From JBEIFW01 sp044370695 (GTDB lineage: Bacteria; Actinomycetota; Acidimicrobiia; Acidimicrobiales; Ilumatobacteraceae): 34,111 nucleotides of DNA. A model generated the notes under the pieces. That model had not been told where the DNA came from. It saw only the letters and a program-made list of their open reading frames with translations, and searched no databases. Where the stretch lies: contig JBILVB010000026.1 in assembly GCA_044370695.1 (NCBI GenBank), positions 1-34,111 of the forward strand. The letters are read 5' to 3'. Shown piece after piece: positions 1 to 6,701 of this stretch (position 1 is the stretch's first letter; each line of letters begins with the position of its first letter). A program made the position numbers and the translations under genes.

Positions 1-252
1 GCGAGGCAACGTCGGGAACACCGAACTGCGACGCGAGGGGGGGAGGAACGCACGGGCGGCGTCGTCGGCGCGACGGCGCCAGGAGTCCGGCAAGCCGATC
101 GGCATGTCGACACCGAGAATGTCGAGGGCGAAGGCGCTGTCCTGCAACGACGAGACCGCGATCACGCCACGGTCGGTCGCAACCGTCCACCCCTGGCGAC
201 AGCCGTCAGCGCCGCCGATCCGAAGCGGCATCGAGTGAGGCACGGCGTGCAT
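1..252 (-). CDS. DUF429 family protein, N-terminal part (runs off the left edge)
   Basis: The frame stays open to the window edge, so only the first 77-84 residues are present. Visible motifs fit DUF429, a family with a predicted RNase H-like fold: an early GADGCRQGWTVA block (Asp in the first strand), then DMPIGLP and a downstream RRSSVFPTLPR block. The exact biochemical role of the family is not established. The start is uncertain: ATG at 252, GTG at 243 and ATG at 231 are all in frame and none has a good Shine-Dalgarno site; GTG 243 has a CAAGAT box 7 nt upstream that resembles the leaderless -10 boxes elsewhere in the window. It is divergent from the Lys/Ala-rich gene at 607. Confidence 0.75.
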   Translation of the reverse strand, partial: MHAVPHSMPLRIGGADGCRQGWTVATDRGVIAVSSLQDSAFALDILGVDMPIGLPDSWRRRADDAARAFLPPSRRSSVFPTLPR

Positions 253-606
253 CTTGTCCCGTCGGAACACACCGTTCGCCGCCCCGCGCTACCGGTCCGC
301 CTCATAGTTGCGGATGCAACCACAATGGTGCTTGACCTTCGCGCTCCGGCGTTGTCTCATTGGCAGGCGGAATCGGACGTTCAGCGCAAGGAACGGATCG
401 GAACCACAGTCGCAACGGAGCGGGCTCGTCGGCTCGGGGAGAAAACCCGTGACCGGTACTCGCTCCGGAAGTGCCGGCGAGCGATCGCCGGATCCGCAGG
501 CGGCGCCGAGGCCGGGGTCGACTGCGAAGGGGGTCAGCGACGGTCGCTGACCCAGGTCCTGGGCCGGCTCTGCCGGCGGGACACGACCCCACCCGGAAGG
601 AGAACC
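253..606. other. Intergenic region between divergent genes
   Basis: About 350 bases separate the DUF429 gene from the Lys/Ala-rich gene. No convincing coding frame was found: the open frames here lack ribosome sites and recognisable protein sequence, and in particular nothing resembles the N-terminal DNA-binding domain of HU upstream of the Lys/Ala repeats. It holds a candidate sigma-70-like promoter (332-360) and the ribosome site GGAAGGAG at 595-602. If that promoter is used, the leader would be about 240 nt long. Confidence 0.5.
332..360 (+). promoter_or_regulatory. Candidate promoter for the Lys/Ala-rich gene
   Basis: TTGACC (332-337, five of six matches to TTGACA) is followed after 17 nt by TCTCAT (355-360, four of six matches to TATAAT). 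Spacing is ideal, but the -10 match is modest and this is only a sequence match. Confidence 0.3.
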
Positions 607-894
607 GTGGCAGCAGCGAAGAAGGCGGCACCGGCGGCGAAGAAGGCCGCAGCACCCGCGAAGAAGGCGGCACCGGCGGCGAAGAAGGCCGCTGCACCCG
701 CGAAGAAGGCGGCTCCGGCGGCGAAGAAGGCCGCTGCTCCCGCGAAGAAGGCGGCTCCGGCGGCGAAGAAGGCCGCTGCTCCCGCGAAGAAGGCGGCTCC
801 GGCGGCGAAGAAGGCCGCTGCTCCCGCGAAGAAGGCGGCTCCGGCGGCGAAGAAGGCCGCAGCGCCGGCCAAGAAGGCGGCGAAGAAGGCGTGA
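607..894 (+). CDS. Lys/Ala/Pro-only repeat protein, HupB-tail / histone H1-like
   Basis: Apart from the initiator this 95-residue protein uses only Ala, Lys and Pro: a short leader, six copies of a 14-residue unit (KKAAPAAKKAAAPA) and a final KKAAKKA. Such sequence is the hallmark of the C-terminal tails of mycobacterial HupB and of bacterial H1-like proteins, which are basic, disordered and bind DNA, or RNA, without sequence specificity. The start is fixed by GGAAGGAG at 595-602, 4 nt before GTG 607; the frame is open further upstream but that part is not protein-like. There is no HU domain. The neighbours PIG-L, cofC and gpsA recall the mycobacterial hupB-mutT1-ppk-fbiD-gpdA2 locus, which supports a nucleoid-associated role by inference. 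A strong hairpin follows the gene. Confidence 0.8.
   Translation: MAAAKKAAPAAKKAAAPAKKAAPAAKKAAAPAKKAAPAAKKAAAPAKKAAPAAKKAAAPAKKAAPAAKKAAAPAKKAAPAAKKAAAPAKKAAKKA
619..870 (+). repeat. Six tandem 42-bp repeats within the Lys/Ala-rich gene
   Basis: Six in-frame 42-bp units each encode KKAAPAAKKAAAPA. Copies differ mainly at third codon positions (for example GCA, GCT or GCG for Ala), so the protein is more uniform than the DNA. Copy number could vary by slippage or recombination without breaking the frame. Confidence 0.9.
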
Positions 895-921
895 CGCACC
901 GGCCCGTCGGGGTCGGACGGT

Positions 922-954
922 CGAGCGAGGGGGCCCGTCGGGCCCCCTCGCTCG
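922..954. terminator. Bidirectional hairpin terminator between convergent genes
   Basis: A perfect 15-bp stem (922-936 with 940-954) closes a 3-nt GTC loop, lying between the stop of the Lys/Ala-rich gene (894) and the stop of the PIG-L gene (964). There is no strong T tract on either side, which is common in high-GC actinobacteria. It can serve both strands. Confidence 0.8.
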
Positions 955-963
955 CGTCTCGGA

Positions 964-1701
964 TCAGATGCGGTCGATCCGGGCGAAGACCTCGGCCGCA
1001 GCGCAACCGGCGAGCGCACCGAGCTCGGCGAGCCGGGACCGGATCCGGACTCGGAACGCTTCGAGGCCGGCCTCGTCGACGGCACGCATCGTCGATTCGA
1101 ACTGACTGGCGTGCGCCTCGATGGCCGACAGCTTCGCGTCGACGAAGTCCGAGACGTCCTCGGCGTGGTGCACCGAGTCGGCCTCCCAGAGCAGGAGCGT
1201 GGACGGCCGATGCGGCGCGACGCCCTGTTCGGGGAAGAAGTGCGGATCGCGGGCGGCGACGATGCCGTCGCATGCGAGGAGACCGGCGTGGCGGTGATCG
1301 GGATGCAACCGATAGCGCTTCCACGGATCGTGTCCGAGCACGACCTGCGGGCGAAGGGCCCGGATCCAATAGGCAACCTGCCATCGTTGCCGCAGACCGC
1401 TGTCGAGCTCTCCGTCGGGCCAACCGAGGAACACCACCTCGCCGCGGGCGCCGAGTGCCCGGGCAGCAGCACGTTGCTCGGCTTGGCGCGTGAGCACGAG
1501 CGCAGCCGTGTCGGCCTTCGGGTCCCAGGTGCCCTTCGATCCGTCGGTGAGCACCAGATGGTGGACCACGCAGCCGGCGGCGGCCCACTTCGCGAGCGTG
1601 GCGCCGCAACCGAACTCGACGTCGTCGGGGTGGGCGCCGATGGCCAGGGCGCTCGCCGGTACCTCGAGGTTCCTCGTGAGTGCCGGGCCGTCGGAGGTCA
1701 T
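964..1701 (-). CDS. PIG-L (LmbE-like) family deacetylase
   Basis: The 245-residue product belongs to the PIG-L/LmbE zinc-dependent N-acetyl-sugar deacetylases, which include MshB of mycothiol synthesis. The metal and catalytic block GAHPDDVEFGCGATLAKW lies near residue 20, followed by DGSKG, and the second histidine block HPDHRHAG lies mid-protein. The substrate cannot be read from sequence; a mycothiol or other deacetylase role is possible. ATG 1701 overlaps the cofC stop as ATGA, so the two are translationally coupled and cofC is upstream in the same operon. The stop faces the 922-954 hairpin. Confidence 0.85.
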   Translation of the reverse strand: MTSDGPALTRNLEVPASALAIGAHPDDVEFGCGATLAKWAAAGCVVHHLVLTDGSKGTWDPKADTAALVLTRQAEQRAAARALGARGEVVFLGWPDGELDSGLRQRWQVAYWIRALRPQVVLGHDPWKRYRLHPDHRHAGLLACDGIVAARDPHFFPEQGVAPHRPSTLLLWEADSVHHAEDVSDFVDAKLSAIEAHASQFESTMRAVDEAGLEAFRVRIRSRLAELGALAGCAAAEVFARIDRI

Positions 1702-2300
1702 GCCCGGTTGCCCGGGCTCGTTGGGGTCGATGGCGCGCCTCCTCGTAGTGACGGATGGTCGAGGTCGTCGGGGACGTCGACGTCCCAGCCGAGCCGAGGA
1801 TCCCGCACCACACGGACAGCGACACCGAGGGTGCGGGCTTGTGCGAGATGGCGTCGGAACGAGCCCGGGCCGTAGGAGAAGGCGAACGCCGACCGAGTGG
1901 GGACGCACACGACGTTGGTGCCGTCGTCGCGCCGGTCCGGCACGAGGGTGACACCCGGAAGGGGAGCCAGCCCGGAGAGCTGCGACGCCAGGGGCAGGTC
2001 GCTGTGCGCAACGAGTACCCGGTCGAAGCCGGAGGACGCGAGGGCAGCGACGCCGTCGGAGACGGCCCCGTTGAGCCCCAGCCCGGGTCGCCACAACACG
2101 GCCGCGCCGGCGGAGGCGGCCCAGGCGGCGACGTCGTCGTCGTCGCAGACGACGAAGGTCGGTAACGGCGCCGCAGCCCGCACGACCGCCGACGCCATCG
2201 TCCGGGCGAGCGCAGACCGTTCGGCGGCGCTCAGCGCACCGGCGAGGCGTCCTTTCGCGCGACGGAAGTCCTTGACCGGGATCAGGACCGCTGCGCGCAC
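1698..2300 (-). CDS. cofC: 2-phospho-L-lactate / phosphoenolpyruvate guanylyltransferase (CofC/FbiD)
   Basis: This 200-residue protein matches CofC (FbiD), which transfers GMP from GTP to phospholactate or phosphoenolpyruvate, giving the activated precursor that CofD/FbiA joins to Fo in coenzyme F420 synthesis. The N-terminus LIPVKDFRRAKGRLAG is the diagnostic nucleotide-binding block; VAHSDLPLA (the metal-binding Asp region) and the later PDRRDDGTN segment also fit. GTG 2300 is the start, with a TAGGCT -10-like box 6 nt upstream and no Shine-Dalgarno, suggesting a leaderless message. It is divergent from gpsA, as fbiD is from gpdA2 in Mycobacterium tuberculosis, and coupled to the PIG-L gene downstream. 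Confidence 0.9.
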   Translation of the reverse strand: MRAAVLIPVKDFRRAKGRLAGALSAAERSALARTMASAVVRAAAPLPTFVVCDDDDVAAWAASAGAAVLWRPGLGLNGAVSDGVAALASSGFDRVLVAHSDLPLASQLSGLAPLPGVTLVPDRRDDGTNVVCVPTRSAFAFSYGPGSFRRHLAQARTLGVAVRVVRDPRLGWDVDVPDDLDHPSLRGGAPSTPTSPGNRA

Positions 2301-2357
2301 CGGGCGAGCCTACGGGCAAGGGCGAACGGGCGGGGCGGTCGGCCTAACCTCGCCGGC
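2301..2357. promoter_or_regulatory. Divergent cofC/gpsA leaderless-type promoters
   Basis: In this 57-bp gap, TAGGCT on the minus strand (2312-2307) lies 6 nt before the cofC GTG, and TAACCT on the plus strand (2345-2350) lies 7 nt before the gpsA ATG. Neither start has a ribosome site, so transcription probably begins at or next to each start codon. No clear -35 boxes are visible. Confidence 0.5.
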
Positions 2358-3362
2358 ATGGCGATACGGGTTGCGGTCATCGGGGCAGGCTCGTGGGGAA
2401 CCACGGTCGCGGCGCTCGCGGCGGTCAACACGCCCACGGTGCTGTGGGCCCGGCGGCGCGAGCTCGCCGAGGCGATCGACCGTTCGCACCGCAACGACGC
2501 CTACCTGCCCGGTTTCGAACTCCCCGACGCCTTGCGCGCCACCGCGTCGCTGGAGGAGGCCGTGGTCGGGGCCGACGTCGTGGTCATGGGCGTGCCTTCG
2601 CACGGCTTCCGTTCGGTGCTGGCCGAGGCTGCACCCCATGTGCGGCCCTGGGTGCCGGTCGTCAGCCTCTCGAAAGGTCTCGAGCAGGGCACGCTGAAGC
2701 GAATGAGCGAGGTGGTGGTCGAGGAGCTGCCGGGCCACCCCGTCGCGGTGCTCACCGGACCGAACCTGGCCAAGGAGATCCTGAGCGGTCAGCCGGCAGC
2801 GTCGGTGGTCGCCGTCGACGACGACATCATCGCGACCGAACTCCAGCGCATCTTCTCCACCGACCGCCTTCGGGTGTACACGAACGACGACCTGATCGGC
2901 TGCGAGGTGTCCGGCGTCGTGAAGAACGTGATCGCCATCGCTGCGGGGATGGCGGAAGGGATGGGATTCGGGGACAACACCCGGGCGACGATCATCACCC
3001 GAGGCCTCGCGGAGATGAGCCGGCTCGGAGCGGCGCTCGGTGGTGACCCACTCACCTTCGCCGGTCTCGCCGGGATGGGCGACCTGATCGCCACGTGTTC
3101 GTCCCGTCAGAGCCGAAACAACACCGTCGGCTTCGAGTTGGGTCGCGGCCGGACCATTGCCGAGGTGGTCGGCGAGATGCGGATGGTGGCCGAAGGCGTC
3201 AAGAGTTCGCCGTCGGTCGTGGGTCTCGCCGCTCGGTGCGGCGTCGAGATGCCCATCGCCGAACAGGTCGTCGCGGTCTGTCACCAGGGCGGGACCGCAC
3301 GCGATGCGCTCGTCGCCCTGATGAGTCGGGACCGCAAGGCCGAACGGATCGGCCGTGACTGA
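2358..3362 (+). CDS. gpsA: NAD(P)-dependent glycerol-3-phosphate dehydrogenase
   Basis: A full-length (334 aa) GpsA, which reduces dihydroxyacetone phosphate to sn-glycerol 3-phosphate for phospholipid synthesis in the cytoplasm. The N-terminal Rossmann motif VIGAGSWGTTVA (from residue 7), the SLSKGLE strand, LTGPNLAKEI, and the catalytic lysine in GVVKNVIAIAAG are all present; the C-terminal helical domain contains GLAGMGDLIATC and the MVAEGVKS segment. ATG 2358 is supported by the TAACCT box 7 nt upstream. It leads a probable operon with the overlapping gene at 3355 and the TetR gene. Confidence 0.95.
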   Translation: MAIRVAVIGAGSWGTTVAALAAVNTPTVLWARRRELAEAIDRSHRNDAYLPGFELPDALRATASLEEAVVGADVVVMGVPSHGFRSVLAEAAPHVRPWVPVVSLSKGLEQGTLKRMSEVVVEELPGHPVAVLTGPNLAKEILSGQPAASVVAVDDDIIATELQRIFSTDRLRVYTNDDLIGCEVSGVVKNVIAIAAGMAEGMGFGDNTRATIITRGLAEMSRLGAALGGDPLTFAGLAGMGDLIATCSSRQSRNNTVGFELGRGRTIAEVVGEMRMVAEGVKSSPSVVGLAARCGVEMPIAEQVVAVCHQGGTARDALVALMSRDRKAERIGRD

Positions 3363-4563
3363 ACGGGCGATGACCACGATCGGGGTGTTGGGCGGCGCGT
3401 GGCGCGGCGCCGTGGGGCCCGACGGCTCGGTCGTGACCTCCGACGGCAGCGCGACGCTCTCCTGGGCGGTCGTGGCCGAGGACCGCTGGCACCACCCCGG
3501 TGACGGGACTTCGGCCGTGCGGCAGCGGCGACTGCTCGGTGCCCCGGTGATCGAGACCTCGGTCCGAGTGCCGGGAGGTGATGCCGTCGAGCGCGTCTAC
3601 GCGGTGGCCGACCACGGCGGCTTGACCGTCATCGAGGTCGAGAACCGGTCCAACCGCAGCTTCGCCGTGGTGTTCTCCCGCGACGATCTCCTCGCGTCCC
3701 GGCCGGCGGTTCCCGCTGCGCTCGCCGGGACCGGCGCCCCGGCTGGCTCGATGTCGTTGCCGGTCGGGCACGGCACGACCGTGCGCGTGGCGCTCGCGCA
3801 CGACGGACGGATCGGCGGGCCCTTGCCGGGTCCGCTGTCGAGCGCCGAGCAGGTAGCGCGCGGGTGGCGCGCCCAGGTCGATCGCGGCCCCCGGCTGATC
3901 CTGCCCGACGAGGTGCTCTCCGAGCGCCTCGTCGGCGCTCGCTCGGCGGTGCTGCTGGACGGCCCGGGGGAACCCGGAGACGATCCGGTCGGGTTCCTGC
4001 TCGCCGCGCAGACGTGGGTGCGGCTCGGTCAGCATGGCGACGACCTCCTCGACGACGTCGTCGTGGTCGCGGAACGGCTGGCGCGCCGGCACCGGCGCGA
4101 TCCGCTGCTGACGTGGGACGTCGACGCAGCATTGGCCGCAGCCGCAGACGTCGCTCGCTCGGTGGGCGACGACCGTGCCGGCGGCGACGCCGAGGCTGTT
4201 CGCCGGCGTCTTGCCCCGGGAGCGCCCCCGCCGCCCGCCGACCGGCTCGACGGCCTCAGCGGATCCCGCCTGATCGCCGCCGTCGTCGCAGGTCTCGCCC
4301 GGCAGACCGACGAGGGGCTCGACGCGCTCGCCGGTCTCCCGGCGTCCTGGTTCGGCCAATCGCTCGACGCCTACGGCATCCCGGTCGGTGCCGGAACGAT
4401 CGGACTCGCCGTGCGCTGGCACGGCGCCCGCCCGGCCCTGCTGTGGGAATCGACCGTGGGAGCCACGCTGCGCACGAGCCGGCTCGACCCTTCGTGGTCG
4501 TCGAGTGCGGCGAGCGGCGAGGCCTTGCTCGGAATCCCGCCGGGGGAGCTCGATCGGGCATGA
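3355..4563 (+). CDS. Uncharacterised protein, possibly six-hairpin glycosidase-like
   Basis: This 402-residue protein was not firmly recognised. The N-terminal 120 residues read as beta-rich, with segments such as RLLGAPVIETSVRVPGGD and VIEVENRSNRSFAVVF that resemble the beta-sandwich of amylase-type or glycogen-debranching (GH15-like) enzymes. The middle is helical with Ala/Arg-rich repeats, and the end (GLAVRWHGARPALLWE, then a hydroxyl-rich segment) resembles the tail of actinobacterial (alpha/alpha)6-barrel glycosidases. No catalytic acid pair can be assigned. There is no signal peptide. GTG 3355 overlaps the gpsA stop by 8 nt, indicating coupling; ATG 3370 is an alternative start. Confidence 0.65.
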   Translation: MTERAMTTIGVLGGAWRGAVGPDGSVVTSDGSATLSWAVVAEDRWHHPGDGTSAVRQRRLLGAPVIETSVRVPGGDAVERVYAVADHGGLTVIEVENRSNRSFAVVFSRDDLLASRPAVPAALAGTGAPAGSMSLPVGHGTTVRVALAHDGRIGGPLPGPLSSAEQVARGWRAQVDRGPRLILPDEVLSERLVGARSAVLLDGPGEPGDDPVGFLLAAQTWVRLGQHGDDLLDDVVVVAERLARRHRRDPLLTWDVDAALAAAADVARSVGDDRAGGDAEAVRRRLAPGAPPPPADRLDGLSGSRLIAAVVAGLARQTDEGLDALAGLPASWFGQSLDAYGIPVGAGTIGLAVRWHGARPALLWESTVGATLRTSRLDPSWSSSAASGEALLGIPPGELDRA

Positions 4564-4573
4564 TTCGCGCCCG

Positions 4574-5272
4574 ATGAGCAGGCGACCCGAGCCGAACTGC
4601 ACGACACGCGAGCGCCTGATCCGGGAGGCCACCGCCCTGTTCGCGCGGCAGGGATTCGATGCGACGCGAACGGCGGACATCGAGCGGGCGGCCGGCTTGG
4701 CGCCCGGATCCGGCGGCGCGTTCCGGTACTTCCCGAGCAAGAGGCGCCTGCTCGCCGACGGCGTCACCGAGCTCGTCGGACGGGCGACCAGCTTCCGGTC
4801 GGTGGTGACCCAGGGCGTGTGCGGCATCGATGCCGCACTCGACGGCGGCGATCTGGTCGGCGCCTACCGATCCCTCGGTTCGGCCGTGCTCGCCTTCGCC
4901 GACGAGGTCGCCGACGCCTCCACGGTGGTGCTCCGAGAGGCCGGGGTCAGCCGTCACGAGGTGCCAGAACTCGCCGATCTCGCCCACCAGTTCGCCCGGT
5001 CGAACTACGACGCCGTCGCCGAGGTGTTCGACGCCTGGTTGCGTCGGCGGGGCGTCGACACCGGCGGGTTCGATCTCCCGGTGGCGGTGTACCTCGCGTT
5101 CGCGCCGCTGTTCCATGCTCGCGCCGTCATCTGGCTCCTCGGCGAGAGCCCTGGAGGCATCGGTGACGGGCGACTGCTCGACATCTGGGCATCCACCCAG
5201 GTGTCGCTGTTGCGCGGCCTGCTCGAGGGCCGTGGCCCTGCGGCAGTCGACGACTCCAAACCGGTCGGGTAG
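4574..5272 (+). CDS. TetR/AcrR family transcriptional regulator
   Basis: A 232-residue TetR-type repressor. The N-terminal helix-turn-helix domain (about residues 12-60) shows the usual order: TRERLIREATALFARQGF, then DIERAAGLAPGSGGAFRYFPSKRRLL. The remainder is a ligand/dimer domain rich in Ala and aromatic residues with no clue to the effector. ATG 4574 is 10 nt after the preceding stop, so it probably shares the gpsA transcript. The long upstream open extension in the same frame overlaps the preceding gene and is not needed. Target genes are unknown; a local target within this operon is possible. Confidence 0.9.
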   Translation: MSRRPEPNCTTRERLIREATALFARQGFDATRTADIERAAGLAPGSGGAFRYFPSKRRLLADGVTELVGRATSFRSVVTQGVCGIDAALDGGDLVGAYRSLGSAVLAFADEVADASTVVLREAGVSRHEVPELADLAHQFARSNYDAVAEVFDAWLRRRGVDTGGFDLPVAVYLAFAPLFHARAVIWLLGESPGGIGDGRLLDIWASTQVSLLRGLLEGRGPAAVDDSKPVG

Positions 5273-5348
5273 CCGGACTGAGCGATCGTCCTACGTCGGC
5301 CGCGGACGCGCGCCGACCGGATCCTGGAGTGGCCGGGCGGAACAGCCG

Positions 5349-5900
5349 ATGCGTCCCGTCATGGGCCGCCGTGTCGTGTTGATCCCGTTCGGGATGTTGG
5401 TGGTCCTCGGTCTGCCGTTGTCGATGTCCCTGCAGATCCGTGACGACCGGCCCGCGCTCCTGCCACCTGGGGTGACCGTCCCCGAGCGCACGCTCCCGAC
5501 GGTGCTCCCGGAGCCGGACGTTCCGGGGACCCCGGTGGGCCCGGTGGGCCCGGCGCCCGAGGTGCCGGCGGCCGGCGGGGTCGCCGCACAGGCACGCCTG
5601 GTCGGGCTGGTCGAAGCCGCTGCGCTCCTGGCACAGGACGAGGGCCGAAGCCGCTTGACCGTCGATGCCCTCGCCGGCGTGGCGTTCGACGTCACGGCCC
5701 TGCTCGATGGTGGCGACGGCGCCGACGAGCCCGGCGAGGTCTCGGTGTTCGTCACGCCCGATGTGCTCGGCCTCGCCGCCCCGGACGGCACCGGGACGTG
5801 CTGGTACCTCACCGAGCGGCCCGGGACCGGGCGCTCCTACGGCCGGGGGAGCCCGTGCACCGGCCAGGCGGCCGTGCTCGCAACGGGCTCGTCGTGGTGA
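5349..5900 (+). CDS. Small membrane-anchored hypothetical with pilin-like tail sequence
   Basis: A 183-residue protein with a basic N-terminus and one hydrophobic segment (about residues 9-25), then a Pro/Val/Gly-rich spacer and a compact C-terminal domain. The C-terminal portion (SVFVTPDVLGLA, GTCWYLTERPGTGRSYG, CTGQAAV, with two cysteines) resembles the end of type IV pilin-like proteins of acidimicrobial genomes, but no prepilin peptidase site (G followed by a charged residue and the long hydrophobic helix) is evident. It is probably an extracytoplasmic anchored protein. ATG 5349 or ATG 5361 could start it; no clear ribosome site. Function unknown. Confidence 0.6.
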   Translation: MRPVMGRRVVLIPFGMLVVLGLPLSMSLQIRDDRPALLPPGVTVPERTLPTVLPEPDVPGTPVGPVGPAPEVPAAGGVAAQARLVGLVEAAALLAQDEGRSRLTVDALAGVAFDVTALLDGGDGADEPGEVSVFVTPDVLGLAAPDGTGTCWYLTERPGTGRSYGRGSPCTGQAAVLATGSSW

Positions 5901-5932
5901 CGCTCGGAGCCGGGGACCCGGGACGTTCCGCC

Positions 5933-5938
5933 TAGCCT
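5933..5938 (+). promoter_or_regulatory. Leaderless-type -10 box for the HAD gene
   Basis: TAGCCT lies 7 nt before GTG 5946, with no Shine-Dalgarno sequence between. This supports the GTG start. Confidence 0.45.
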
Positions 5939-5945
5939 GCGCGCC

Positions 5946-6698
5946 GTGCCCGACGTCGTGCCCGCCGCTGTGCCGGATCCCGCTCGTCGTGCCGACGGCA
6001 CCGAGGTTTCCGTCGATGCCCTGCTGTTCGACGCCGGGGGCGTGTTGATCGTCCCCGACCCGCTGGCCGTCCGTCAGCAGCTCGAACCCTTCGGGGTGTC
6101 ACCCGGTGACGCCCGGTGCATCCGGGCTCACTACGCCGGCATGGCTGCCCAGGCGGCGGCCAGCGCCGACGTGGACGACTGGCCGGCGTATCGGCGTGCC
6201 GTGGCGAGAGCCTGTGGTGTCGACGATGCGGCCGTCGACGATGCGGCCGATGCGCTCGGGCGGTTGTTCTCGCCGTTCCTGTGGCGTCGCCCGTTGCTCG
6301 AGTCGGTGGCTGCGCTCTGGCGTCTCCATCGGGCCGGTGTCCCGATCGGCGTCGTCTCCAATGCGTCGGGGCAGGTCGAGGCGACCCTGGCGCACCAGGG
6401 GGTGTGCCAGGTCGGACCCGGCGGCGGGGTCCCGGTCGCCTGCGTGGTCGACTCCGAGGTCGTCGGTGTGGCCAAGCCCGACCCGGCGATCTTTGCCCCG
6501 GCGCTCGCGACGATCGGCCTGCCGGCGCACCGCGTCGGCTACGTCGGTGACAGCGTGCGCAACGACGTGGGCGGCGCACGAGCAGCGGGGATGGTCCCGT
6601 TCCTGCTGGACCCGCACGACGATCACGACGCGATCGGATGCATCCGGATCCGGTCGCTGCACGACCTCGTCGGCTACCTGGCGCCGCGCCCGGCCTGA
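5946..6698 (+). CDS. HAD superfamily hydrolase
   Basis: A 250-residue haloacid dehalogenase-like hydrolase. Motif I is LLFDAGGVL with the nucleophile at Asp29; the second Asp usual in phosphatases is replaced by Gly, as in several dehalogenase-like members. Motif II is Ser138 in VVSNAS, motif III is Lys177 in AKPDP, and motif IV is GDSVRND (Asp202 and Asp207). A helical cap lies between motifs I and II. The substrate is unknown; a phosphoester is more common in the family than a haloacid. The start is GTG with a TAGCCT box upstream. The stop lies in CCTGAG-G-CTCAGG (6694-6706), a palindrome containing also the stop of the convergent acyl-CoA dehydrogenase gene. Confidence 0.88.
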   Translation: MPDVVPAAVPDPARRADGTEVSVDALLFDAGGVLIVPDPLAVRQQLEPFGVSPGDARCIRAHYAGMAAQAAASADVDDWPAYRRAVARACGVDDAAVDDAADALGRLFSPFLWRRPLLESVAALWRLHRAGVPIGVVSNASGQVEATLAHQGVCQVGPGGGVPVACVVDSEVVGVAKPDPAIFAPALATIGLPAHRVGYVGDSVRNDVGGARAAGMVPFLLDPHDDHDAIGCIRIRSLHDLVGYLAPRPA

Positions 6699-6701
6699 GG
6701 C

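Noticed and set aside
619..870. 42-bp tandem repeat as CRISPR-like array
   Set aside because: Units are adjacent without unique spacers and encode an in-frame protein repeat.
302..2319. Long open frames overlapping the Lys/Ala-rich and cofC/PIG-L genes in other frames
   Set aside because: They are Arg/Pro/Ser-rich with no family signature and arise because GC-rich DNA has few stop codons; the genes listed have clear motifs, starts and context.
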